From: Gloeobacter kilaueensis JS1
GTDB lineage: Bacteria; Cyanobacteriota; Cyanobacteriia; Gloeobacterales; Gloeobacteraceae
Direction of reading: 5' to 3'
Length of the DNA stretch: 64,000 nt
Assembly (NCBI RefSeq): GCF_000484535.1
Contig: NC_022600.1
Location: 992,001-1,056,000 of the forward strand
Shown: positions 37,980 through 47,394 of the stretch, piece by piece
Numbering within the stretch: the first letter of the stretch is position 1
Layout: each line of letters begins with the position of its first letter
Program-made: the position numbers and the translations under genes
Notes under the pieces: generated by a model
What the model saw: only the letters and a program-made list of their open reading frames with translations
Told to the model about the DNA's origin: nothing
The model's database searches: none

Positions 37980-39653
37980 TCATAGGGGCGGGAAGACGAG
38001 GATGGCGTGGGGAACGATGCGGCTCGGGATGCTGCGCTCGGTGTGGCCGGTGACGAGCACTTCGCCTTTATAGATGAGGGAAGTGGAGAAGCCCGAATCG
38101 AGGAGCACCGCCTCGCGCATCCCGGCTGCTTCGAGGGCGCGGGCGAGCTGGCTCGCGTTGACGTTGGAGAGGGTGGCTCCGACTAGAGGCAGGCCCGCTT
38201 TGTCGATCGCCATAAAGGCGCGGCGGCGAAATTCGGCGTGGTTGGCCAGTTTGAACTGGTCGATCGCTTCGGTGGTGAGGGCGTGGCCGTCGCTCACCAG
38301 CCACACACCGGCGACGAACATATCCGACATATCCGGCAGGTACATCCGCGCCCCGGCCTCGGTGTTAAAAGTCTCGGGGCTGAAGGGTACAAAGCGGACG
38401 GCGGTGGAACTTAAAAGAACGACCGGCCTGCCCCGCAGGGACTTGTCGAACTGCTCGGCTCCGCTCACGAAATGGCCTTCGTTGTGGGCCAGGTAGGGAC
38501 CGACCATGTCGCTGTTGCTGGAGTGGAGCTTGGCAAAGGCGAAGAAGCCGCCGTTGATGCCCGCTTCGGCCTTTTCGCGGGCGACGAAGGTGCCCACCGG
38601 GTAGCGCGCTCCGTCGGAATGATCGGTGAGGTAGGTGCCGCCGGTGAGCCAGACGAGCTTGACGCGCTCGAAAGTTCCCTCGTGTTTGGCGATCGGAGCG
38701 CCCATGTTGACGCGCAGATCCGGGGTGCCCATGTTCCCGAGGGCCAGAGCGAGGCGCGTGTCGATAAAGCGTTGCACGGCGAGCAGACTGCCGGACTGGC
38801 CCGCGTAGCCCAGATCCATCGTGAAGGACATCCGGTAGCCGGCGGCAATTGCCGCTTTGCGTACCCGCTCGTCCTGGTTGCCGGTGGGATAGCAGACGTA
38901 GAGGATCGGATGGCCGAGCTTTTCTTCGAGGATGCGCTTCGATTCGACCAGTTCGCGGTCGAGGGCGGCGTCTGAGAGAGTGCGCAGGTCGGCGGGGTGG
39001 GTGACGGTGTGCGACTGAATAGCCACCAGTCCTTCGCTATCGATGCGCTTGAGGTCGTCCCAGCTCATGTGAGCTTTGCCGGTGCGCACGCCGACGTAGG
39101 CGGTGTGAACAAAGAAGACCGCCGGGTACTTGTATTGCTGCAAAAGGGGATAGGCGTACTGGAGATGACCCAGGTAGCCGTCGTCGAAGGTGAGCAAAAT
39201 CGCCTTCGCAGGCAGGGCAGCACCGTTTTTGAGATGTTCGTAGAGCTGGTCGATCGTGATTGGCGTCGCCCCGGCAGCCTGGATCGCCGCTAATTGTTCG
39301 CGGAACTCGTCCACCGTCGTGTCGAACCAGACCGCCTTTTTGCCCTCGACGATGTCGTGGTACATGATTGCGGGCACGCGGGCGAGGCGGGCGGCAGCAG
39401 CGATGTCCTCGGGGCCGCTCGCGGGAGCTGTGTCACTCAGCGAATCGGTCGTTACCGGCGTCGGCAGGGCGTTGACGGTGGCGGTGGCTGGTTGGGCAAC
39501 GGGCCGGGTCAGGAGGAACCAGGCTGCCAGGGCCGCAATCACCCCAACCACCGCTCCCAGAAACAGAATCCTGCGCAGCAGTTGATTGGACGTGGGACCG
39601 GAGGATCTCAGGGCGCGACTCAAAGCAATGCTCCACGCGAAGACCACTCTCAA
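37980..39653 (-). CDS. Membrane-anchored polysaccharide deacetylase fused to a phosphodiester-glycosidase (NAGPA) domain
   Basis: 557 residues. An N-terminal membrane segment (ILFLGAVVGVIAALAAWFLL) is followed by a CE4 NodB domain: VPAIMYHDI, LLTFDDGYLG (catalytic Asp and metal Asp), SHTVTHPADL (metal His pair) and YVCYPTGNQDERVRKAA. From about residue 310 a second domain continues: LVWLTGGTYLTD, EAGINGGFFAF, LDSGFSTSLIYKG and SRIVPHAILVF, matching the NAGPA/phosphodiester glycosidase family seen in exopolysaccharide proteins. The joining of both activities suggests cell-envelope glycan remodelling. Confidence 0.85.
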   Translation of the reverse strand: MRVVFAWSIALSRALRSSGPTSNQLLRRILFLGAVVGVIAALAAWFLLTRPVAQPATATVNALPTPVTTDSLSDTAPASGPEDIAAAARLARVPAIMYHDIVEGKKAVWFDTTVDEFREQLAAIQAAGATPITIDQLYEHLKNGAALPAKAILLTFDDGYLGHLQYAYPLLQQYKYPAVFFVHTAYVGVRTGKAHMSWDDLKRIDSEGLVAIQSHTVTHPADLRTLSDAALDRELVESKRILEEKLGHPILYVCYPTGNQDERVRKAAIAAGYRMSFTMDLGYAGQSGSLLAVQRFIDTRLALALGNMGTPDLRVNMGAPIAKHEGTFERVKLVWLTGGTYLTDHSDGARYPVGTFVAREKAEAGINGGFFAFAKLHSSNSDMVGPYLAHNEGHFVSGAEQFDKSLRGRPVVLLSSTAVRFVPFSPETFNTEAGARMYLPDMSDMFVAGVWLVSDGHALTTEAIDQFKLANHAEFRRRAFMAIDKAGLPLVGATLSNVNASQLARALEAAGMREAVLLDSGFSTSLIYKGEVLVTGHTERSIPSRIVPHAILVFPPL

Positions 39654-39670
39654 GAATACCAGCCCCGTCT

Positions 39671-39696
39671 CCGTCTCCTCATCAGAGGAGAGACGG
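39671..39696 (-). terminator. Hairpin downstream of gap1
   Basis: CCGTCTCCTC (39671-39680) pairs with GAGGAGAGACGG (39685-39696) around a four-base loop, with a two-base bulge. It lies in the 45-base space after the gap1 stop. There is no T-run, so it may be a processing or partial-termination structure instead. Confidence 0.4.
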
Positions 39697-39698
39697 CT

Positions 39699-40745
<1,047 letters not shown>

Positions 40746-40915
40746 CTAATACCGTCATAACCGGGATGCTCAGATTATCAGAGATGCTGCCACCGGGAAA
40801 ACGGGAATTTTCGCGAATTTCTACCTGTCTCGCCCTGTATAGATTTGTAAACTTGCACGGAAACAGAAATTGACGATAATTCAAAGAGAGTCAGGGTGTC
40901 TACCAGGAGAACCGC

Positions 40916-42457
40916 ATGAGTGCGAGTGTATACAATTGGCGCGAGGTAGTTGCCAAGATCAAGATCGGCGATCAGGCAAAAGAAGGTGACTTCAACAACT
41001 ACCTCGACATGGCGCGCAGCGTCCAGCCGCGCACGAGTGTCTGGGCGATCCCCTACGAGAGCCTGCGCACCCTTGGGCCACCTGGCCTCGACGAAGTGCA
41101 GACGCTGTTGCGTCCGGCGGTCGAGAAGACCAGCGATTCGCAGGGTCAAAAGCAGCTGGGGATCACCTCGATTGCCCCTGCCCCGGTCTACCAGTTGCGG
41201 CCCACCAGCAGCGCCCAGGACGTTGAGGCGTTGCTGCCGGTCATCTACAAGCAGGTCTTCGGCAACACGTACATTCTGGAGTCCGACCGACTCATCCAGG
41301 CCGAATCCCTACTGCGCAACGGCAGTATCAGCGTGCGCGAGTTCGTTCGCCGCCTGGCCAAGTCTGAACTGTATAAGTCGCGCTTTTTCCAATCGACCTC
41401 CAACAACCGCTTCATCGAACTCAATTTCAAGCATCTGCTGGGGCGGGCACCCTACAGTCAGGCCGAAATTCAAGAGCACTTCGGTCGTTACCACAAGGCC
41501 GGTTACGACGCAGAAATTGACAGTTACCTCGACAGCGACGAGTACCTGGAGGTGTTCGGCGAGGAAGTGGTGCCGTACTTCCGGGGCTTCAAGTACCAGA
41601 CCAACCAGGCAGCGGCGGCTTTCCCGCGCCTGTTGAAGCTGTGGGGAGGCGACGCCGGGAGCGATACCGACCGCAACAAGGACGGTCAATACACCCGTAT
41701 CACCACCACCGACCTCGTCAACCGTCTGGGAGATAGCAAGGCACCGGCAGCTCCGGTCACGCCGTTCCTCTTCTTCGAGGAGCGCAAAGAAGTCACCGCC
41801 AGCCCCGCCGAACTATTGCGCCCGGCTACCGGCGGCACCAGCGAGGCCCAGGGCCAGATCAAGCTGGGCATCAGTTCGATTGCTCCAGCCCCGATCTTCG
41901 AGCTGCGGCCCAACAGCAGCGAAGCTGACTTGCAGGTGGTGCTGCGCGCCATCTACAAGCAGGTCTTCGGCAATACCTACGTGCTCGAAAGTGAGCAGCC
42001 AATCCAGGCAGAGTCGCTACTGAGAAACGGCAGCATCAGCGTGCGCGAGTTCATCCGCCGCCTTGCCAAATCCGAACTCTATAAGGACCGCTTCTTCTAC
42101 AACACCTCCAACAACCGCTTCATCGAACTCAATTTCAAGCACCTGCTGGGCCGCGCTCCCTACGACCACGGCGAGATCCAGGAGCACTTCGGCACCTACC
42201 ACCGGGCGGGCTACGACGCAGAAATTGACAGCTACCTCGACAGCGACGAGTACCTGGCGCTGTTTGGCGAAAACATCGTGCCCTACTTCCGGGGCTTCAA
42301 GTACCAGACCAACCAGAGCGCTGGAGCCTTCCCGCGCCTGGGCAAACTCTGGAGAGGCGACGCCGGCAGCGACACCGACCGCAACAAGGACGGCCAGCGC
42401 ACTCGCGTCACCACCAAAGATCTGGTCGTCTCCGGTCAGTTCAGCAAACCTGTCTGA
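40916..42457 (+). CDS. Phycobilisome linker with two PBS-linker domains
   Basis: 513 residues behind a good ribosome site (AGGAGAAC). Two copies of the linker fold (about residues 85-250 and 325-500) repeat nearly word for word: YKQVFGNTYILESDRLIQAE and YKQVFGNTYVLESEQPIQAE, then SLLRNGSISVREF, NRFIELNFKHLLGRAPY, YDAEIDSYLDSDEYL and VPYFRGFKYQTNQ. Each copy would seat in a phycobiliprotein disc, so one polypeptide could join two discs or a rod to the core. Gloeobacter is known for multidomain linkers in place of CpcG. It is followed by psbK 80 bases downstream. Confidence 0.92.
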   Translation: MSASVYNWREVVAKIKIGDQAKEGDFNNYLDMARSVQPRTSVWAIPYESLRTLGPPGLDEVQTLLRPAVEKTSDSQGQKQLGITSIAPAPVYQLRPTSSAQDVEALLPVIYKQVFGNTYILESDRLIQAESLLRNGSISVREFVRRLAKSELYKSRFFQSTSNNRFIELNFKHLLGRAPYSQAEIQEHFGRYHKAGYDAEIDSYLDSDEYLEVFGEEVVPYFRGFKYQTNQAAAAFPRLLKLWGGDAGSDTDRNKDGQYTRITTTDLVNRLGDSKAPAAPVTPFLFFEERKEVTASPAELLRPATGGTSEAQGQIKLGISSIAPAPIFELRPNSSEADLQVVLRAIYKQVFGNTYVLESEQPIQAESLLRNGSISVREFIRRLAKSELYKDRFFYNTSNNRFIELNFKHLLGRAPYDHGEIQEHFGTYHRAGYDAEIDSYLDSDEYLALFGENIVPYFRGFKYQTNQSAGAFPRLGKLWRGDAGSDTDRNKDGQRTRVTTKDLVVSGQFSKPV

Positions 42458-42537
42458 GGAAAACTGCTGCGCCCGTTTCGTAAGCACATGTTACGATTAT
42501 TGAACTGCGGCGCACATTCTGTAGCGAGGCTTAACAG

Positions 42538-42675
42538 ATGACAGCATTGGTAATCTTGGCGGGTTTGCCCGCAGGTTGGGAATGGGCCAGTCCCCTCGTG
42601 GATCTGCTGCCGATCATTCCGCTTTTGTTCTTTGCGCTGGCCTTTGTCTGGCAGGCAGCGGTCGGCTTCAAATAA
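42538..42675 (+). CDS. psbK: Photosystem II protein PsbK
   Basis: 45 residues. After a short N-terminal extension ([17 protein letters not shown]) the conserved single-helix sequence follows: [13 protein letters not shown] and [13 protein letters not shown], the PsbK signature. PsbK sits at the edge of the photosystem II core next to CP43 and stabilises dimers and plastoquinone binding. The stop is followed 33 bases later by a strong terminator. Position after the linker gene suggests shared expression. Confidence 0.93.
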   Translation: MTALVILAGLPAGWEWASPLVDLLPIIPLLFFALAFVWQAAVGFK

Positions 42676-42708
42676 GCTGTCCGGCCTACCATTGTTAATC
42701 AACCTGTG

Positions 42709-42738
42709 AAGAAGCCGACCCAGCGTCGGCTTCTTTTT
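42709..42738 (+). terminator. Rho-independent terminator after psbK
   Basis: An eleven-pair perfect stem (AAGAAGCCGAC with GTCGGCTTCTT), a five-base loop CCAGC and a following T-run. This is the clearest intrinsic terminator in the window. The ribosome site of the DUF429 gene (AAGGAGAG) follows directly. Confidence 0.92.
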
Positions 42739-42752
42739 GGCAAGGAGAGACT

Positions 42753-43511
42753 GTGTACTGTCTGGGCATCGATTTTGGCTGGCAGAGTCAGCCGAGCGGC
42801 CTCGCCGCGCTGCATTTTACTGGCGATAAAACGTTACAACTTGCCTGTCCCCTCGAGTGCCGCAGCGAACCCAGCGATATTCTGGGTTGGGTCGAAGCGG
42901 TGGTGGGCGAGGCGGATGCGATCGTTGCCGTCGATGCCCCAACTTTGATCCCCAACGCCACCGGGATGCGGGTGCCGGACCGGGAGGCCCATCGCCTATT
43001 TGGCAAGTACCACGCCGGTTGCTATCCGGCCAACTTGGGTCGGCCCTACGCCCAGCGCACACTGGATCTGGGGCTGCAACTGGAGGCGCACGGCTTCGTT
43101 CATGCCGACCGGCTCACCCCCCGCCAGCCGGGGCGCTACCAGATCGAAGTTTTTCCGCATCCGGCGATCGTCGAACTGTTTGGCCTCGATCGGATCATCA
43201 AGTACAAAAAAGGGCCGCTCGCCGACCGCATCCGAGAACTGGGCCGTTATCGGGAATTAATGCTCACCGTGCTGCCACACCTTGCACCGCCGGTGGTGAA
43301 TTTAGAATTGCCCCCTGTCCCGGCGAGCGGCACCGCCCTCAAGGCGCTGGAGGACCGGCTGGATGGCTTGCTCTGCGCCTACGTCGCCGCCCACTGGTGG
43401 TACTGGGGGTTGGAGCGCAACCGCGTACTGGGCAGCCGCTCGGATGGCTATATCGTTGTCCCTCAGCTCCACAACCTGGAAAGCCCTCGATCTGTGAAAC
43501 TGCCGCAATAA
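42753..43511 (+). CDS. DUF429 family protein
   Basis: 252 residues from a GTG at 42753 with AAGGAGAG about six bases upstream. The start YCLGIDFGWQSQPSGLAAL has the phosphate-loop-like look of an RNase H/actin fold, and AIVAVDAPTLIPNATGMR, REAHRLFGKYHAGCYPANLG and YQIEVFPHPAIVELFGLDRI are DUF429 hallmarks. The family is predicted to be a nuclease; its role is not established. It begins straight after the psbK terminator. Confidence 0.85.
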   Translation: MYCLGIDFGWQSQPSGLAALHFTGDKTLQLACPLECRSEPSDILGWVEAVVGEADAIVAVDAPTLIPNATGMRVPDREAHRLFGKYHAGCYPANLGRPYAQRTLDLGLQLEAHGFVHADRLTPRQPGRYQIEVFPHPAIVELFGLDRIIKYKKGPLADRIRELGRYRELMLTVLPHLAPPVVNLELPPVPASGTALKALEDRLDGLLCAYVAAHWWYWGLERNRVLGSRSDGYIVVPQLHNLESPRSVKLPQ

Positions 43512-43528
43512 TGGGCTAGAGCAGGTGA

Positions 43529-43624
43529 GTGCTGGAGCCTAACTCGAAGGACAATCAGGACAAAGGCAGCGAGACGCCCCTGTGGGACCGCACCTGGACG
43601 GAGGTCAAGGGCGAGGGCGGTTGA
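43529..43624 (+). CDS. Possible 31-residue protein
   Basis: A GTG-initiated frame encodes LEPNSKDNQDKGSE followed by TPLWDRTWTEVKGEGG, hydrophilic and rich in charged residues and Trp. The composition is protein-like and it fills the gap between two genes, but no strong ribosome site is visible and I do not recognise it. It may be chance. Confidence 0.25.
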   Translation: MLEPNSKDNQDKGSETPLWDRTWTEVKGEGG

Positions 43625-43637
43625 TGGCTCTCCACGT

Positions 43638-43681
43638 ATCACATAGTAGACGAAGAGCGCTGTTTTTGTCTACTATGTGAT
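43638..43681. promoter_or_regulatory. Perfect 14-base inverted repeat, hipB operator
   Basis: ATCACATAGTAGAC at 43638-43651 and GTCTACTATGTGAT at 43668-43681 are perfect inverted copies 16 bases apart, ending two bases before the hipB start. HipB-type antitoxins bind such palindromes to repress their own operon. The arms are long for an operator; they could also fold in the transcript. Confidence 0.7.
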
Positions 43682-43683
43682 GC

Positions 43684-43989
43684 ATGCCGAGCAAAAAACA
43701 ACCCATCTTCCCCTCTGAAAAAAAACTCCTCGCCGATTTTGGCGAGCGGCTTCGGCTTGCCCGTCTCCGGCGGGAGATCTCAGCTGAGACCCTTGCAGAA
43801 AGAGCATCTATTTCTCGTATGACCTTGTACCGGGCCGAAAAAGGCTCGCCCGCCGTTGCGTTGGGAACCTATCTGAGGATTTTGGCTGCGCTCCATCTGC
43901 AAGATGACATCAATCTGCTTGCGCAGGACGACAGGCTCGGTCGCAAGTTGCAGGATCTTGAACTTCCGAAAAGAAGAGAAGCAAAATGA
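43684..43989 (+). CDS. HipB-like XRE-family regulator
   Basis: 101 residues. A helix-turn-helix of the Cro/C1 type is clear: LADFGERLRLARLRREISAE, TLAERASISRMTLYRAEKGS, PAVALGTYLRILAALHLQDD. The C-terminus (LLAQDDRLGRKLQDLELPKR) matches HipB antitoxins, which bind the kinase toxin HipA. The stop overlaps the start of a hipA-like frame (ATGA), the usual hipBA arrangement. Since that toxin is cut short, the regulator may be an orphan. Confidence 0.85.
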   Translation: MPSKKQPIFPSEKKLLADFGERLRLARLRREISAETLAERASISRMTLYRAEKGSPAVALGTYLRILAALHLQDDINLLAQDDRLGRKLQDLELPKRREAK

Positions 43990-44129
43990 GCAATAACAGG
44001 CTCGAAGTCTGGATTGATGCAGATTTTATCGACAAGACTACCAGGATTGGAACACTCTTTCATGACCGTGGAAATATCAGATTTAACTATGACAGAGACT
44101 GGCTGAAGCATCCGAGCAAATTTGACTGA
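43986..44129 (+). pseudogene. Truncated hipA, N-terminal fragment
   Basis: 47 codons starting in the ATGA overlap with hipB. The sequence NRLEVWIDADFIDKTTRIGT and LFHDRGNIRFNYDRDWLKHP resembles the beginning of HipA, where a short beta domain precedes the kinase. HipA is normally over 400 residues; the kinase part is absent, and a leftward conjugation-type gene ends only 55 bases further on. Either a deletion fused the fragment to that locus, or it is an unusually short HipS-like partner. Deletion is more likely. Confidence 0.6.
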
Positions 44130-44183
44130 GCTGTACTTCCTTCAAAAACTGTGCAATTTCTACGCCAGTTCCCAAAGTAAAGA

Positions 44184-45797
44184 TCAAAAAAGCTGGACGC
44201 TGCGGGAAGAGGCGGGCGAATCGGAGGCGTCGAGGGGCAAAAAGCGCTCGGCAGCCTGCTGGCGCTGGGCGAGCGCCTGGGCGCTGAGCAGAGCGCTATT
44301 TTGGGCCAGCGTGGCTTGCTCCTTGGGCCAGAGTCGCTCGCACAGATCGGCCACGGCGATCTCGCTCGGATGCAGCCGCACAAGGAGGCGCATCGGCACC
44401 CCGGCCTCGGAGGCTCTGCCGTACTCGGGGTTCAAAAGCAGGCAGTGCCCCTGGCCCAGCTTGAGCAGGCTGCTTGCCTCCAGCAACGGACGGGTCTTTT
44501 CGTTGTCGGCGTAGGTGCGGGAGGCACCGCCTTTGCCGCTGTTGCGGCTGAGAGTGCGCTGCACAATCGATTCGTTGCCGAGCATCTCGGAGATGTACTG
44601 GGCGGAGTCCTTCTCGCCAGGGTTGAACAAAAATTTGGTGGCGCAGGCACCAAAGATTGCTCTGGCCGTCTCCTTGCTGTAGGTTTTCTCAAGCTGGGCG
44701 AGATTCTGCAGGCCGAGAATGCTCACCAGGCCATCTTCGCGGTTTTCGTTCAGCCAGTTGACGAGGGCCGGGAGAAAAAGTGTCGGTAGCTCGTCGAGGA
44801 CCAGAACGAGCGGATCCTTGCGCCGGGAGTGGGCGTTGAACTGGATGAGCATGTGCAGCAGCGTCGCCACCAGAGGCAGCACCACGTCGCGGCGGGTGCG
44901 GTCCACCCCGAGAATCAACAATTTCTTGCCCGTCAGCTCAAAGTCGATCGTGCTCGTCCCGGCGAAGCTGCGCGCCACCTGCGGCTTGAGGATGCGGGTA
45001 AACAGCGCACTTGCCGTCGCCACGATCGAGGCAGCGGTCTTCTCGGAACTGGCGGTGCTCAGAAACTGGCCGTAGGAGGCTTTGATCCAGTTGGAGAGGT
45101 GGTCCGCCTGTTGCAGGCGCTTAGGTAGTTCCCCCAGACTCAAGATCGACTGGACCATCAGCAGATCCGGGTAGGGACTGGCTTTGGCCGTAAGGAGCAC
45201 CGCCTCCGCCAGTTGATCGCCGGCAGGACCAAAGAAGGCGTCCTCGCCGGACTGGGAGGCGACGAGCTTGAAGTTGCGGCCCAGTACTTCGGCCAGTTGC
45301 CGGGCCGTCTCGCTGTCTTCTTCGGAGGCAAGCAGATCCAGTGGATTGAAGACGGCAGATTCTGCAAAGCCAGGCGCAAAGACCTGGGTGCTGTAGCCCA
45401 GGTGGCGGGCGTAGGCGGCGAGCCGCTGGGTCTGGGTCGGGTACTTGAAGTCGTAGAGTACCAGCGGCAACTCCTGGCGCAGGGCTGAGCGCACCAGCGG
45501 GTCGATGGCCGAGTAGGTTTTGCCGGAGCCGGGCTGGCCCATGACCAGAACGCCCCGCTCGGCGTGGGGCACCGGGATGAGCTGTCCCCCCCCGGCGGCG
45601 GGATTGATCTGCAGGGCGACTTTGTTCTTGGCGCGCCGCTGCTGCTGTTGGCGGGCGGTGCGCAGCGCCTGGGCGCGTTCGGCCCTGCCGCCCCAGCGGG
45701 CAGAGGCAGAGCGGGGCAGCTTCGCCGTGCCGCTGCGGCTCAACCAGACAGCTGCACCACCGAGCAGAGCCAGCAATAGATAGTTCGCGTCCATCAA
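44184..45797 (-). CDS. VirD4/TraD-like coupling ATPase
   Basis: 537 residues. A short N-terminal hydrophobic segment (YLLLALLGGAAVWL) is followed by a P-loop NTPase: Walker A VLVMGQPGSGKTYSAIDPL near residue 85, LVLYDFKYPTQTQRLAAYA, a Walker B LVLVLDELPTLFLPALVNWL and the sensor region GLVSILGLQNLAQLEKTYSK, typical of TraD/TraG/VirD4. These pump DNA into a type IV secretion channel. It is the last gene of a compact leftward operon and overlaps its predecessor by four bases. Confidence 0.85.
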   Translation of the reverse strand: MMDANYLLLALLGGAAVWLSRSGTAKLPRSASARWGGRAERAQALRTARQQQQRRAKNKVALQINPAAGGGQLIPVPHAERGVLVMGQPGSGKTYSAIDPLVRSALRQELPLVLYDFKYPTQTQRLAAYARHLGYSTQVFAPGFAESAVFNPLDLLASEEDSETARQLAEVLGRNFKLVASQSGEDAFFGPAGDQLAEAVLLTAKASPYPDLLMVQSILSLGELPKRLQQADHLSNWIKASYGQFLSTASSEKTAASIVATASALFTRILKPQVARSFAGTSTIDFELTGKKLLILGVDRTRRDVVLPLVATLLHMLIQFNAHSRRKDPLVLVLDELPTLFLPALVNWLNENREDGLVSILGLQNLAQLEKTYSKETARAIFGACATKFLFNPGEKDSAQYISEMLGNESIVQRTLSRNSGKGGASRTYADNEKTRPLLEASSLLKLGQGHCLLLNPEYGRASEAGVPMRLLVRLHPSEIAVADLCERLWPKEQATLAQNSALLSAQALAQRQQAAERFLPLDASDSPASSRSVQLF

Positions 45798-46921
45798 TTT
45801 GGTCCTACAAAAGTCAGCGCTTTTTCTTGAGAAGGAATCCAGGGGATAGGACCGATAAAGTACGGCGTGCAGCCCAGGTCGATGAAGGCGGTTTTGATGC
45901 AGACTCTTAGATAAAGACCAAAATCAGCCGTTCCCGCCTTTTCGTTTACGGCGGTGAGGACGATCTTGCCCCAGGGACCGAAGGGCAGGCGGCCCGTGGG
46001 CTCCTTGCCTGTATTGACGGCAGCGAGGGGACCGTGACCGCCGCGCACCAGTTGGGTTTTGCCGATCCACTGCTTGCCTGATAGGGGGTTTCCCAATTCG
46101 ACGTGCAGGCAGTCGCGGTGGCAGGGCACAGCGAAGCCCTCGATGTCAGAACCGGTGATCGTGCGGATGCGCTCCTGCTCGATCGCCGCTAGAGGAATAT
46201 CCACCAGACCGGCGATGCCGCTGAAGCGGCGCGGAAAGCGGGCAAAGCGGGCAAAGGGAATGTCGGCCAGCCCCGGAATGTCGCGAATGAACTGGCCTGC
46301 CCACCCGGCCAGCCGGTCAATCGCTACCTGCTCGATGCCCGGTAGCCCCGAAAGGGCGTAGCGGGCCAGATCGAGGGTGCCCAGGGGCAACTCGCCAAAA
46401 CCCGGAACGTACTGGATGAGGTCGATGAGCCGCTCGTAGGGCGGCGTTCCGCCCTTAAAAAAGTAGACGGCCAGATCCCGCAGCAGGGGGACTGCCTCCG
46501 GCGGCAAATTCTCGTAGGCGAGCGCCTGGACGATGTCGGCCACAGTGTTGATGGCCAGAAGCTTCAGATCCGACAGGCGCAACTGCGACAGCTGCAGGCT
46601 CTGGGTGAGGCCCAGGGCGGCAATCTGTTCGAGGGAGAGTTGCTCCGGGCCAAAGGCTGTCGCCATATCCCCCAGCAGGATCGTGGCGTCCGCCCGCGCC
46701 CCCGATTGCCAGAGGCGGCTCGGATCGTAGCCCAAAGCGGCGATAATTGCGGGATCGGCAATCTGGATGCTGCCCCCCTCGGCGATCGGAGGCAGGTTGG
46801 CAAAGGTAATCCGCTCGAAGTCGGGCAACGGCACCCCGGCGGACCAGCGCACCGGGATCGCCCAGCAGGCTGTGGGCGAAACAATCGAAAGGACGATGAT
46901 CAGCAAGAGCAATCGGCGCAT
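45794..46921 (-). CDS. Exported protein of a conjugation-type operon, function unknown
   Basis: 375 residues with a signal peptide (MRRLLLLIIVLSIVSPTACW). The middle contains short Leu/Pro repeats (IPGLADIPFARFARFPRRFS, LPLGTLDLARYALSGLPG) that look like a solenoid. The C-terminal domain has conserved Cys pairs (VPCHRDCLHVELG, RVCIKTAFIDLGCTPYFIGP) and EPTGRLPFGPWGKIVL. I recall similar proteins next to TraD-like genes in cyanobacterial plasmids, but no function is known to me. It overlaps the coupling ATPase gene by four bases. Confidence 0.6.
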   Translation of the reverse strand: MRRLLLLIIVLSIVSPTACWAIPVRWSAGVPLPDFERITFANLPPIAEGGSIQIADPAIIAALGYDPSRLWQSGARADATILLGDMATAFGPEQLSLEQIAALGLTQSLQLSQLRLSDLKLLAINTVADIVQALAYENLPPEAVPLLRDLAVYFFKGGTPPYERLIDLIQYVPGFGELPLGTLDLARYALSGLPGIEQVAIDRLAGWAGQFIRDIPGLADIPFARFARFPRRFSGIAGLVDIPLAAIEQERIRTITGSDIEGFAVPCHRDCLHVELGNPLSGKQWIGKTQLVRGGHGPLAAVNTGKEPTGRLPFGPWGKIVLTAVNEKAGTADFGLYLRVCIKTAFIDLGCTPYFIGPIPWIPSQEKALTFVGPN

Positions 46922-46926
46922 GGCAG

Positions 46927-47394
46927 TCAGTGCAGGGCAGTGGGTGCGGTGGGCGGTTGGGAGGCAGGTAAGATTTCGAGGCCGTGGTAGCGCACTTCGT
47001 CGGTGCGCGGGTTAACCCGGTCCTGAAAGCGGATGGCAAAGTGCAGCAGGTTCATCCGGCCCTGGCTGTCGCTGGTGAGAATCTTGAGGGTAGTCCAGGT
47101 GCGGTTGCTGGGCAGCAGCGTCGGCAAATTGACCAGCCTAAGGCTCAAGATCTGGCCGGTGCGGTCGGTGCGGGCCACCACCCGCGACGGATCTTCTACC
47201 CACCAGTCGCTGATTTTTTCACCCGTAGCAAGCAGGCTGATGTCAAAACCCACCCCCCGGTAGAGGTCGATGACGAAGACGGGCCTGCCGCCAGTACCAG
47301 TGGCGGTCTGCTGATCGATGCGGGCGATGATAGAAGCACCTGCGCTGCCCGCCAGCCAGAACACCAGTGCCCAGGCGGCAGCCAGAGCCCTCAC
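46927..47394 (-). CDS. Exported protein, possibly VirB9/TraK-like
   Basis: 155 residues with a signal peptide (MRALAAAWALVFWLAGSAGA). The rest is beta-rich: VFVIDLYRGVGFDISLLATG, KISDWWVEDPSRVVARTDRT, WTTLKILTSDSQGRMNLLHF. VirB9 and TraK proteins share this kind of N-terminal secreted beta domain that joins the VirB10 ring, and the position between VirB10-like and coupling genes fits; the assignment rests on this. It overlaps the VirB10-like gene by four bases and is five bases from the next. Confidence 0.5.
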   Translation of the reverse strand: MRALAAAWALVFWLAGSAGASIIARIDQQTATGTGGRPVFVIDLYRGVGFDISLLATGEKISDWWVEDPSRVVARTDRTGQILSLRLVNLPTLLPSNRTWTTLKILTSDSQGRMNLLHFAIRFQDRVNPRTDEVRYHGLEILPASQPPTAPTALH

